Shown one piece after another: positions 14,210 to 20,257 of a stretch of DNA of 30,925 nt. How positions within the stretch are numbered: position 1 is the first letter of the stretch; every line of letters begins with the position of its first letter. The notes under the pieces are model-generated. The model searched no databases, was not told the origin of the DNA, and was given only the letters and a program-made list of their open reading frames with translations. A program made the translations under genes and the position numbers. This DNA is from a virus, in the IMG/VR virus record IMGVR_UViG_3300046463_000697, positions 1 through 30,925 of that record. One strand, written 5' to 3'.

Positions 14210-14304
14210 TCGCCTCTCCGTTTCCATCGCACGAGTTGCATGAACGCCGCGGGAATCCCGATGAACCACCCGACACATGCGAGCACGGTCAGGGCGACGC
14301 GCAT
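14206..14304 (-). CDS. Tiny membrane protein (32 aa)
   Basis: 32 residues, ATG at 14304 in a TGATG overlap with the previous stop. Nearly all hydrophobic (VALTVLACVGWFIGIPAAFM) with a basic tail QLVRWKRRGE. It is similar in plan to the neighbouring 36-aa protein but not obviously homologous. Function unknown. Confidence 0.5.
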   Translation of the reverse strand: MRVALTVLACVGWFIGIPAAFMQLVRWKRRGE

Positions 14305-14669
14305 CAATCCGCCGCCCGGCTCAGACCGAAGGTGTCGGCGATCTCGGCCGCGCGCTTCTTCGCGACGAGGTACACGAGCGAGCTGCTGAAGAAGAACCAG
14401 AACTCCCACGGCAACCGCAGGAGCCGATTCAGGCTGAAGTGATGCGAGGCGTCGCCGCGCAGGCATTTGTGCAGCTGCGACGGGTGCATCTTCATCGCGT
14501 CGGCGGCCTGATCGACGGTGATGCGCGCGTTCTGCAGCGAGAGCAGCACCGCCTCTCCGAGCAACTTTTCGATCGAGGACAGCTCCATCGCGCCGCACAC
14601 CCGCGCGAAGACCGCCACGCCAACAGACAGCACTTGCCATACGTCGATCGAGCCGGGAATCAGAGTCAT
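14304..14669 (-). CDS. HTH-like protein with hydrophobic tail (121 aa)
   Basis: ATG at 14669, chosen because GAGGAG lies seven bases upstream and it overlaps the previous stop (ATGA). Residues about 30-85 contain a possible HTH: IEKLLGEAVLLSLQNARITV, DQAADAMKMHPSQLHKCLRG. A Trp/Phe-rich hydrophobic segment follows (LRLPWEFWFFFSSSLVYLVA), long enough to cross or touch the membrane, then a short basic and helical tail. It might be a membrane-tethered DNA-binding regulator, or the Phe-rich part may be the core of a domain. Low certainty on function. Confidence 0.6.
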   Translation of the reverse strand: MTLIPGSIDVWQVLSVGVAVFARVCGAMELSSIEKLLGEAVLLSLQNARITVDQAADAMKMHPSQLHKCLRGDASHHFSLNRLLRLPWEFWFFFSSSLVYLVAKKRAAEIADTFGLSRAAD

Positions 14670-14926
14670 CGGGCAGCTCCTCGGTTGCCAGAAAGAGTCA
14701 TCACGGTGGAAGAAGTAACAGGGGCACACTGTTCGACATGAGAGCGACGACGTTGCAGGCCGGCCAGCGCGCGATCGAGATCCGCCCGGGCGATCAGCAG
14801 CCGCTTGCCTTCCTTGCGTGCCACGATGGAATGCCGCTCCATGAAGCGGTACACGCTGCGCAGCGGCTTCTCGCCGGTGTAGCGGAGGTACTCAGCAACG
14901 TCGGACGTGTTCAGCCAAGGGCTCAT
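14666..14926 (-). CDS. Excisionase-like HTH protein (86 aa)
   Basis: The N-terminal 55 residues are a winged helix of the HTH_17 type: PWLNTSDVAEYLRYTGEKPL, RSVYRFMERHSIVARKEGKR, LLIARADLDRALAG. Such proteins act as excisionases (directionality factors for the integrase) or as small regulators. The rest is a low-complexity tail. It is the second gene of the leftward early operon, overlapping the Cro-like gene by ATGA. This early position makes it the better Xis candidate of the two excisionase-like genes in the window. Confidence 0.8.
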   Translation of the reverse strand: MSPWLNTSDVAEYLRYTGEKPLRSVYRFMERHSIVARKEGKRLLIARADLDRALAGLQRRRSHVEQCAPVTSSTVMTLSGNRGAAR

Positions 14927-15168
14927 GACGCGATCGCCTCGAGCGCCTGCGTGAACGCATTCTGCAGCTCGGCCCGGTCCTTCTGCAGGAGCTTCGCGAT
15001 GCGTTCCCGTTCATCGTCGGTGGGCGGAATGCGGCCCGTGACGATCTTGCTGAAGCGCACTTCGCCGATGCGCGCACGTCGAGCGAACTCCCCTTGCGGT
15101 CGACGCGTCGCGATGATCGCAAGCTTCAATACCAGATTGAGGTCAGATTTTGTTGCTGCAGGCTTCAT
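14923..15168 (-). CDS. Cro-like XRE-family regulator (81 aa)
   Basis: First gene of the leftward early operon, ATG at 15168. The HTH is visible at about residues 12-60: LNLVLKLAIIATRRPQGEFA, RRARIGEVRFSKIVTGRIPP, TDDERERIAKLLQKDRAEL. This is the lambda Cro/C1 (XRE) fold in a short, single-domain form, as expected for a Cro-type antirepressor acting on the switch region. The -10 box lies only nine bases before the ATG, so its mRNA may start within a few bases of the start codon. Confidence 0.8.
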   Translation of the reverse strand: MKPAATKSDLNLVLKLAIIATRRPQGEFARRARIGEVRFSKIVTGRIPPTDDERERIAKLLQKDRAELQNAFTQALEAIAS

Positions 15169-15177
15169 AGAACGATA

Positions 15178-15205
15178 AGTGTATTCATTTTTAGACCCTT
15201 GTCAA
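15178..15205 (-). promoter_or_regulatory. Early leftward promoter
   Basis: On the minus strand, TTGACA at 15205-15200 is a perfect -35, and TACACT at 15183-15178 is a good -10, with a 16-base spacer. It would start the early operon about 4-8 bases before the Cro-like ATG at 15168, giving a very short leader. Confidence 0.7.
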
Positions 15206-15214
15206 TAGGTATTG
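15203..15214. promoter_or_regulatory. Candidate operator palindrome
   Basis: CAATAGGTATTG is an inverted repeat with five-base arms (CAATA/TATTG). It overlaps the -35 box of the early leftward promoter, which is the expected place for a repressor or Cro binding site. No second full copy is seen in the 82-bp divergent region. Confidence 0.4.
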
Positions 15215-15241
15215 GAATCTTTTTTGAGACGCCGCTAAACT
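15212..15241 (+). promoter_or_regulatory. Possible repressor promoter
   Basis: TTGGAA at 15212-15217 and TAAACT at 15236-15241, 18-base spacer, both four of six to consensus. Transcription would begin at about 15248, close to the ATG at 15251, which would make the repressor transcript leaderless as with lambda cI from PRM. Weak evidence. Confidence 0.3.
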
Positions 15242-15250
15242 GTTGGGCCC

Positions 15251-15739
15251 ATGGGGTTATTTGCTAGCGACTCGTCGCACGGATACGCTCCACGGCACAT
15301 GCCTGCCGCTAAACGAGGCCTCGGGCCGTGGGGTGCCGCGATCCGCTATTGGTTTCCGCGCAAGAACATGAATGGCGCGGATCTGATGCGCGCGACGGGC
15401 TTAAAAAAGAACACGATCAGTCGAGCCGTGCGAGGGCTGCCGGTGAATACCACGACGCTGACCAAGATCGCTCAGGCCTTCAAAGAGCCCGTCGAACTGA
15501 TCCTGGTCTCACCGGAATGGATGGAGCACGCGGGCGTCAGGCGCCAGATGATTCAGGATGCGGTCGAGAGCGCCCTGAGAAACAGCAGTCCCTATGGTGC
15601 CGCAATGCCACCGCCGGCGTTGCCCACGATCGAAGAGAAGAGCAAGGATCTCGGTCAGTTCATCGAGGCGAAAGAGCGCGAAGAGAAAGAGGCGCGGGCG
15701 CGCGCCGTATCTAAAAAGAAACGCAGTCGGAAGAAATAG
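15251..15739 (+). CDS. CI-like XRE-family repressor
   Basis: 162 aa, first rightward gene, divergent from the Cro-like gene. The HTH is at about residues 40-85: NMNGADLMRATGLKKNTISR, AVRGLPVNTTTLTKIAQAFK, EPVELILVSP. The middle is helical and the tail is strongly charged (EAKEREEKEARARAVSKKKR). It is the natural candidate for the lysogeny repressor, from its place opposite the early operon. It has no RecA/LexA-type Ser-Lys peptidase domain, so induction would not be by classical autocleavage. An ATG at 15299 is an alternative start that would remove 16 residues; neither start has a good ribosome-binding site. Confidence 0.75.
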   Translation: MGLFASDSSHGYAPRHMPAAKRGLGPWGAAIRYWFPRKNMNGADLMRATGLKKNTISRAVRGLPVNTTTLTKIAQAFKEPVELILVSPEWMEHAGVRRQMIQDAVESALRNSSPYGAAMPPPALPTIEEKSKDLGQFIEAKEREEKEARARAVSKKKRSRKK

Positions 15740-15824
15740 TCAGAAGTCCGCGCGAAGTCTGCCGATTCACGAAAATATTTTGTTAAGAATTGTCTACCAT
15801 CGAACAGCCGCGCTACCTTTCAGG

Positions 15825-15830
15825 TACACT
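15825..15830 (+). promoter_or_regulatory. Possible -10 box before the integrase operon
   Basis: TACACT, identical to the -10 boxes of the early promoter and of the secreted-protein gene, 39 bases before the GTG at 15869. No clear -35 is found. The 129-bp gap between repressor and this gene holds nothing else I can support. Confidence 0.35.
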
Positions 15831-15868
15831 GTCGCCCTCCCCAACGGTTCCCAAAGGAAGGCGACCAC

Positions 15869-16105
15869 GTGCACGATGTATTGCCCTTCGTGCCCAGACC
15901 CCGTGCGTCTGCGGCTCCGACGAACGATGTTCGAGCGCTCGTCAATACGCTAGTAAACGACATTCAAATCATCGCGTCATTCGATCGTGCGGTGATTCTC
16001 GGTGTGCTTGCAGCGTGCGTCCATGAACAGCGGATCCGCGTCTTGAGGGAAGAGCAATTGAGGCGGAGCCTGGTGCCGAAAGAGGAACAGCACGGTGGGA
16101 TGTGA
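15869..16105 (+). CDS. Small hypothetical protein before integrase (78 aa)
   Basis: GTG at 15869, with AAAGGAAGG upstream. Its TGA overlaps the integrase ATG (TGATG), so the two are probably co-translated. The sequence is mostly helical: NDVRALVNTLVNDIQIIASF, DRAVILGVLAACVHEQRIRV, LREEQLRRSLVPKEEQHGG. There are no cysteine pairs and no clear HTH. It may be an integrase-associated accessory factor, by position only. Confidence 0.65.
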   Translation: MHDVLPFVPRPRASAAPTNDVRALVNTLVNDIQIIASFDRAVILGVLAACVHEQRIRVLREEQLRRSLVPKEEQHGGM

Positions 16106-17184
16106 TGGGCCTCTACAAACGTCCCGATTCAAGATGCTGGTGGATGGTGATCGAGCGGCGCGGACAAAAACCGCTGCGCCGGTCAACCGGCATCGCGGTC
16201 GACGGTGGCTCACCGGCTGATGACCGCATCCAGGAAGCGACGGCCCAGCGCGTCTACGCCACCGAGAGCGCGAAGTACGTCCTCGGACAGATCGCGCCGG
16301 AGAAGCCGACCATTGGCTTTCGCGACTGGGCCTCCTGGTTCGAGACGAACGTCCTCGCACATCAGCGGAGCGCGGCCCGTGGCCGGTCGATGTTGAACCA
16401 ACTCCGGATGGCGTTCGGTCGCTACGACTCGATCGCCGACATCGACGCGCACGCGGTTGAGGAATGGAAGACCGGCCGCCGGCGCGCTGGGAAGGCGCCG
16501 GCCACGATCAACCGCGAGCTCGACGTCTTGAAGTCGATGCTGAACAAGGCCGCGCCGAAGTACCTCGAACGGTCACCGCTCGGCAGCGTCCGTCGGTTCC
16601 GCGTGCCGGAGTCAGAACCGCGGGTCCTGACGACGCAGGAAGAAGATCGGATGTTCAAGGTCGCCTCCGATGAGGAGCGCGCCTGGCTGACGCTGGCGCT
16701 CGACACGCTGCTGCGTCTGTCGAACGTCGTCCATCTGAAGTGGGCCCAGGTGAAGTGGGGTCAGAAGGTGATCGTCCCGCTCAACGCTAAGGTGTCACAT
16801 GACGGTGTGCCGATCACCCCACGGCTCAAGCTCGCACTCGAGGAGCTGCCGCGTGAGGACGCGCATGTGTTCGCCAGCTATCACAGCGGGAAGGGCCCGA
16901 CCGCGGCGAAGAACGAGATGATCCGGGCGTTTAATGATCTTTGCCAGAAGGCGCGCATTCCCCACGGCCGGGAGAACGGCGGCGTGACGTTCCACTGTCT
17001 GCGGCACACCGGAGCGACGCGCGCGCTCCAGAAAGGCGCCAGCGTTCGCACGGTGATGAAGCTGGGCGGCTGGAAGGACGAGCGCAGCGTCATCCGCTAC
17101 ACGCACGCGAGCGACCAGGACGTCAGGACGGCGGCCGAGAGCATAGGGGCCCGGCCGATTCTGTTCAAGAAGAAGAAAGCGTGA
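16105..17184 (+). CDS. int: Phage integrase, tyrosine recombinase
   Basis: 359 aa, ATG at 16105 (TGATG overlap with the previous stop; GTG at 16102 would add one residue). N-terminal arm-binding part (MGLYKRPDSRCWWMV, residues 1-60), then a core-binding SAM-like domain (about residues 70-160, ATINRELDVLKSMLNKAAPK), then the catalytic domain. Catalytic residues: Arg in LDTLLRLSNVVHLKW (about 203), Lys in NAKVSHDGVP (beta-hairpin, about 230), His-x-x-Arg in FHCLRHTGATR (about 293-297), the second His/Trp position in KLGGWKDERSVIRYTH, and Tyr in RYTH (about 331). All are present, so it should be active. The candidate attP lies immediately downstream. Confidence 0.95.
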   Translation: MGLYKRPDSRCWWMVIERRGQKPLRRSTGIAVDGGSPADDRIQEATAQRVYATESAKYVLGQIAPEKPTIGFRDWASWFETNVLAHQRSAARGRSMLNQLRMAFGRYDSIADIDAHAVEEWKTGRRRAGKAPATINRELDVLKSMLNKAAPKYLERSPLGSVRRFRVPESEPRVLTTQEEDRMFKVASDEERAWLTLALDTLLRLSNVVHLKWAQVKWGQKVIVPLNAKVSHDGVPITPRLKLALEELPREDAHVFASYHSGKGPTAAKNEMIRAFNDLCQKARIPHGRENGGVTFHCLRHTGATRALQKGASVRTVMKLGGWKDERSVIRYTHASDQDVRTAAESIGARPILFKKKKA

Positions 17185-17216
17185 ATCCCATTCACGTGCG
17201 TGAATGAGACGTGAAC
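17181..17216. repeat. GTGAAT inverted repeats after integrase
   Basis: GTGAAT (17181-17186), ATTCACG (17190-17196), CGTGAAT (17199-17205) and GTGAAC (17211-17216), together giving two overlapping palindromes, one of them ATTCACGTGCGTGAAT. The first overlaps the integrase stop. They could be integrase or excisionase arm sites, or a hairpin. No T-run follows, so it is not an ordinary terminator. Confidence 0.6.
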
Positions 17217-17286
17217 AGGATCGGACATATACCGGGTATTTGGCGGATATAACTAGCGCAAGCGTATCGACCGAGAATGCGAGAAA

Positions 17287-17382
17287 AGGCCTGATTCCGT
17301 TGAGAAAAGGCGGGAACGAACGTGATCGGTAGTTGGCGTCCCCAACGGGATTCTAGAAGCCGTTCAGGCCCGATTCTATTGA
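17287..17382. other. Candidate attP
   Basis: Non-coding DNA directly after the integrase. A 20-bp core-like segment at 17334-17353 (TGGCGTCCCCAACGGGATTC) reads, on the minus strand, like the 3' end of a tRNA (T-arm, acceptor stem, terminal CCA). It is flanked by imperfect direct repeats AGGCCTGATTCCGTTGA (17287-17303) and AGGCCCGATTCTATTGA (17366-17382), 14 of 17 identical, as expected of integrase arm sites. GAGAAAAGGC also occurs twice, at 17281-17290 and 17302-17311. Confidence 0.55.
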
Positions 17383-17449
17383 TCGAATCTCGTCCACGTG
17401 CACCGCGCGTGAACGCCGACATTCCTTCACAGTCCAAGCCCATCAGTTC

Positions 17450-17458
17450 TGCTACACT
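17450..17458 (+). promoter_or_regulatory. Extended -10 promoter for the secreted-protein gene
   Basis: TGCTACACT, an extended -10 (TGn plus TACACT), 27 bases before the ATG at 17486. No -35 at normal spacing. GAAAGGATG before the ATG gives the ribosome-binding site. A gene with its own promoter beside the integrase is typical of genes expressed in the lysogen. Confidence 0.5.
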
Positions 17459-17485
17459 CGGCCTCCCTTACGAAAGGATGAGTTT

Positions 17486-17971
17486 ATGAACCGTCTTGTC
17501 ACCGCTCTGTGTCTGGCGCTACTGGTCTCCGCCTCCCTGATCGCCAGCGGTCCAGATGGCCGGCTTGCGACCGTCCGGAAAGCCTTCGTCATCGCGGTGG
17601 ATGATCTCGGAGACGATCGCGCAGTCGCCGTCTGCTTTGCGAAGCATCTCCATGATCAGACGCCCATCGAAGCCGTCACCGCCAAGGAGGACGCCGACGT
17701 GGTCTTCCGCGTGAGCTCCCATCTGCCCAGCACGACCACGAAGGTGCTGGTCGGCGTCATGGGTGGCTCACCGAGCGCACACCTGTTCGCCGAGCTGCCG
17801 GACGGGACAAAGCTCTGGGATGACGGCGCGAAGTACCGCCGCTCGATGGGCAAGCAAGGCAGCGCGGGATCCTCATCCGGCGACACCGGCAAGTCGATCG
17901 AGTGCGGCCTCGCCGATGAGCTCGCGAACACGCTGCGCGATGCGATGCGGCAGGCACGAGACAAGAAGTAG
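17486..17971 (+). CDS. Secreted protein, possible lysogenic-conversion gene
   Basis: 161 aa. A clear Sec signal peptide (MNRLVTALCLALLVSASLIA, residues 1-21) is followed by a soluble domain with alternating strands: TVRKAFVIAVDDLGDD, AVCFAKHLHDQTPIEAVTA, KEDADVVFRVSS, then an acidic strand LPDGTKLWDDGAKYRR and a C-terminal helix LADELANTLRDAMRQARDKK. The pattern 'ADAD/ADV-hhh' plus '-xLWDDGA' recalls a family of small exported proteins that I associate with Acidobacteriota. It sits alone on the plus strand, downstream of attP, with its own promoter. This suggests cargo expressed from the prophage and acting outside the cytoplasm. The role is unknown. Confidence 0.8.
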   Translation: MNRLVTALCLALLVSASLIASGPDGRLATVRKAFVIAVDDLGDDRAVAVCFAKHLHDQTPIEAVTAKEDADVVFRVSSHLPSTTTKVLVGVMGGSPSAHLFAELPDGTKLWDDGAKYRRSMGKQGSAGSSSGDTGKSIECGLADELANTLRDAMRQARDKK

Positions 17972-17980
17972 CTGGCCTGA

Positions 17981-18211
17981 TCAGTCCTTCGAGATGCGAA
18001 TGCGACGCAGGAAGAGTTTGTAATCCTGCGTCGTCACGTCGTACGGCACGCGCGGCCGCTTCTTCTGTCGCTGTTCCTTAACCAGCGTCGACACCGGTTG
18101 CGTCGACCAGAACCCCACGCCGTCGCATTTCGCGCAGGCCGCCGGGAACACACCCGCGATAACGACTGCGGGATGGCCGCAGAAGCGACACCAGATCGGT
18201 CGACCGGCCAC
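17981..18211 (-). CDS. Zinc-ribbon protein (76 aa)
   Basis: Last gene of the leftward late operon, stop at 17981, ten bases from the convergent secreted-protein gene. From the GTG at 18211, one base after the PAP2 stop, it reads WCRFCGHPAVVIAGVFPAAC then AKCDGVGFWSTQPV: two cysteine pairs (about residues 8-11 and 26-29) form a zinc ribbon of the DnaJ/rubredoxin-like kind. The tail is basic (KEQRQKKRPRVPYDVTTQDY). An ATG at 18244 is an alternative start overlapping the PAP2 gene. Neither start has a good ribosome-binding site. Function unknown. Confidence 0.55.
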   Translation of the reverse strand: MAGRPIWCRFCGHPAVVIAGVFPAACAKCDGVGFWSTQPVSTLVKEQRQKKRPRVPYDVTTQDYKLFLRRIRISKD

Positions 18212-18212
18212 G

Positions 18213-18695
18213 TCACGGACAATGCAGCAGATAGCCGGCGGCATCGGCGCCCACCGCCACCGCCGCGCCAGCCCCGATCTGGTACCAGTAGTGCCGGTTC
18301 GCCTCGTGCCGCAGCAGGCCGGTGAGGAAGACCAGGCCCGCCGACACGATCCAGTCTTTCCACCGATCGCCGAAGCCCCAGCGAGCGGCATCGGCGCCGA
18401 TGCCGGCGTTCATGGTGTGACCCGAGGGGAACCCGTCCGGCGGGCAGCCGGCGCAGGGTCGCGAGCTCGTCACCGTGTGCTTGATGCCCAGCGTCACCCC
18501 GTTGCCGACACCCTCCTGGATGCCCAGCCGACCCAACTCGCACCACTTCCGATCGCGGATCGCCTGCAGGGCGACGTTCATCGGATTGCCGAGCGCGGTC
18601 CCGTAGGAACTCCAGTCCGCCCACTCGTTGACGGGTCGTGGCTGCGCGGCCGCAGGAGACGCGACCAGCAGCGCCAGGACGACGAGCCACCTCAC
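18213..18695 (-). CDS. PAP2-type phosphatase-like protein, exported
   Basis: 160 aa, GTG at 18695 overlapping the previous stop (GTGA). Signal peptide MRWLVVLALLVASPAAAQ (1-18). The three PAP2 motifs are in order: KHTVTSSRP (K-x6-R-P, about residues 72-80), FPSGHTMNA (about residues 89-97) and RHEANRHYWYQ (R-x5-H-x3-Q, about residues 131-141). The last usually ends in Asp, which pairs with the catalytic His; here it is Gln. The family dephosphorylates lipid phosphates such as undecaprenyl pyrophosphate or phosphatidic acid at the membrane. Only one or two further hydrophobic stretches are present, so it is small for the family. It lies in the lysis region; a role in envelope or lipid metabolism is inference. 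Confidence 0.75.
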   Translation of the reverse strand: MRWLVVLALLVASPAAAQPRPVNEWADWSSYGTALGNPMNVALQAIRDRKWCELGRLGIQEGVGNGVTLGIKHTVTSSRPCAGCPPDGFPSGHTMNAGIGADAARWGFGDRWKDWIVSAGLVFLTGLLRHEANRHYWYQIGAGAAVAVGADAAGYLLHCP

Positions 18696-18898
18696 GACAA
18701 GGCTCCGAAGCCGGCGCCCGCCAGCGCGCCGCTGATGGCACCCTGCACCCATCGCAGCGCAGCCGTCCCCCAACTGTAAGAGGCGAACTCCTCCACGTTC
18801 TTCCAGCCGAGAAAGGCGTGCAGGTCGACCACCGCCGCCGCCAGCACGCCGGAGACCGCACCGCGGACGGCCGGGCTGTGCAGAACCTCAGAACCCAT
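18692..18898 (-). CDS. Small membrane protein, possible holin (68 aa)
   Basis: ATG at 18898 with GAGGG five bases upstream; overlaps the end of the preceding gene by 11 bases and the PAP2 start by GTGA. Two hydrophobic, Ala/Gly/Val-rich segments (AVRGAVSGVLAAAVVDLHAF, about residues 10-30, and AALRWVQGAISGALAGAGFG, about residues 46-65) are joined by a polar linker GWKNVEEFASYSW. This size and topology suit a class II holin. That is inference: no endolysin is recognised alongside. Confidence 0.55.
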   Translation of the reverse strand: MGSEVLHSPAVRGAVSGVLAAAVVDLHAFLGWKNVEEFASYSWGTAALRWVQGAISGALAGAGFGALS

Positions 18899-19634
18899 AG
18901 ACGCCCTCTGAGAACGGCGCCAGGACGACCTGGGTGCGCTCCTGAATCTCGTGAAAGTCGTTCCGCCGCTGCACGCCGCTGGTGAGGAACCACGCGACCT
19001 GCTCGCCAGGCTGCGGCTGATAGGTCGCAAGCGGACTGCCGGCGAAGTAGTACCAGTTCTTCGGCAGCTGCCCAGGCTCGAGCGTCGGCCCGGTCGGCAC
19101 GTAGTTGTCGTCGATGCCGCGCGAGATGCAGAGGATCGCGCCGCAGAAATGCCAGAGACCGCCGATGAGACAACCGACCCAGAGTGTGTACTGGATGTCG
19201 CCGCCTTCAGGGCCCTCGACGAACGGCCAGGCGCCCGGGCCGTACCGCTTGCCGAAGTCGATCGACATGTTGTCGGTGAAGCTGAACCCGAGCTCGAGCA
19301 GCGTGGTGCCGATCGGCCAGGCGCGTACATCGGGACTGCCCGACGTGATGACCGCCTTCGACAGATCGATCGCGTCGCCGACGGACGGTTCCGGCGGTGC
19401 TGTGGTCGGCGGCTGCAGCACGATGGTGCAGGGCCCCACCATCAACGGTTGCGGATTCGTGATGATGCCGTCGCGGCTCGCGGTGACTTCGTACGGCCCC
19501 GCGGCGAGGTCCGCAGTGAACTGCCCGTTGACGTCAGTCAGGGCCTGCCAGTCGCCGTTCGGACTGGTCGCCTGCAGGAGCGCGTTCGCGACCGGCAGGC
19601 CGCTGGTGTCTTGAACGATGAACATTTGCTGCAT
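18888..19634 (-). CDS. Structural-like protein with carboxypeptidase-regulatory-type domain
   Basis: 248 aa, ATG at 19634 in a TGATG overlap and preceded by GAGGAGG. Residues about 3-75 look like a transthyretin-like/CarboxypepD_reg beta-sandwich: FIVQDTSGLPVANALLQATS, GDWQALTDVNGQFTADLAAG, PYEVTASRDGIITNPQPLMV. The remaining 170 residues are Trp/Tyr/Gly-rich (YTLWVGCLIGGLWHFCGAIL, VPTGPTLEPGQLPKNWYYFA) and end in VQRRNDFHEIQERTQVVLAP. No signal peptide. The C-terminal half may insert in or contact membranes, but the function is not known. It shares an operon with exported and membrane proteins. Confidence 0.65.
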   Translation of the reverse strand: MQQMFIVQDTSGLPVANALLQATSPNGDWQALTDVNGQFTADLAAGPYEVTASRDGIITNPQPLMVGPCTIVLQPPTTAPPEPSVGDAIDLSKAVITSGSPDVRAWPIGTTLLELGFSFTDNMSIDFGKRYGPGAWPFVEGPEGGDIQYTLWVGCLIGGLWHFCGAILCISRGIDDNYVPTGPTLEPGQLPKNWYYFAGSPLATYQPQPGEQVAWFLTSGVQRRNDFHEIQERTQVVLAPFSEGVYGF

Positions 19635-20257
19635 CAGTCCTCCTCGTCGCCCTGCAGCCGGATGCCTTGTGGCGGCGCGGGGATGATCACGGTCAAATAT
19701 GCGAACGGCGTCGAGGGGAGGCTGGTCTGCGTGCTGCACGTCGCCGTCATGACGATGCTGCCGCTGCCCACCGGAATCGTCGCCTGCTGCGCGAAGAAGT
19801 TCACCGAGCAGAGTGGGCCCGGATCCGATGCCGCTCCAGCCACGCACGTCACCGGACCGACGACCGGCACGAACAGGCCCGCGGTGGTCTTCGCCACATT
19901 GAAGACGCACGCCTGCGCCGTAGCCGGCGTGACGCCTGGTTCGAACCACTGCAGCTGTGTGCTGGGCGAGACGACGATCGGCGTCTGCGCGGAGGCCACA
20001 GAGGCCATGAGCACGAGACAGGACGCGATGAGGAAGTTCTTGATCACTTTCTTGTTCTCCTTCGAACTGCCGATATTTCGGCGTGTCGGACTGCGGTGCA
20101 CGTAGGACGGATGTCCGTAGCGACGGAAGGCCCACCAGAACAGCCGCCGCTCCATTTCTCGATCGATCGCGCCAGAGTTCGCGGCTTGCACATACCGCCA
20201 GCGGGCTTCGCAGTGCTCCAGAAATCCATGAAGCGCGCCGGCCTGGTCGGGCTTCAT
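19634..20257 (-). CDS. Exported protein with N-terminal extension (207 aa, or 137 aa from internal GTG)
   Basis: The frame is open from the ATG at 20257 (ATGA overlap with the small gene before it). Residues 1-70 are soluble and basic (FLEHCEARWRYVQAANSGAI, RRLFWWAFRRYGHPSYVHRS). Then a complete signal peptide begins at residue 71: VIKNFLIASCLVLMASVASA, followed by a Ser/Thr/Pro/Val-rich exported part with four cysteines (TATAQACVF, GPVTCVAGAA, GPLCSVNFF, TATCSTQTS). A GTG at residue 71 (20047) has AAGGAG nine bases upstream, so there are probably two proteins, or a lost stop codon between two former genes. Function unknown. Confidence 0.6.
   Translation of the reverse strand: MKPDQAGALHGFLEHCEARWRYVQAANSGAIDREMERRLFWWAFRRYGHPSYVHRSPTRRNIGSSKENKKVIKNFLIASCLVLMASVASAQTPIVVSPSTQLQWFEPGVTPATAQACVFNVAKTTAGLFVPVVGPVTCVAGAASDPGPLCSVNFFAQQATIPVGSGSIVMTATCSTQTSLPSTPFAYLTVIIPAPPQGIRLQGDEED
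20045..20062 (-). promoter_or_regulatory. Internal ribosome-binding site and GTG start
   Basis: AAGGAG at 20062-20057 and GTG at 20047-20045, nine bases apart, at the exact start of the signal peptide. It supports a 137-aa exported protein translated separately from the longer frame. Confidence 0.6.

Noticed and set aside
14082-14276. 64-residue minus-strand frame
   Set aside because: Two shorter frames with membrane segments, overlapping start/stop codons and ribosome-binding sites explain the same DNA better.
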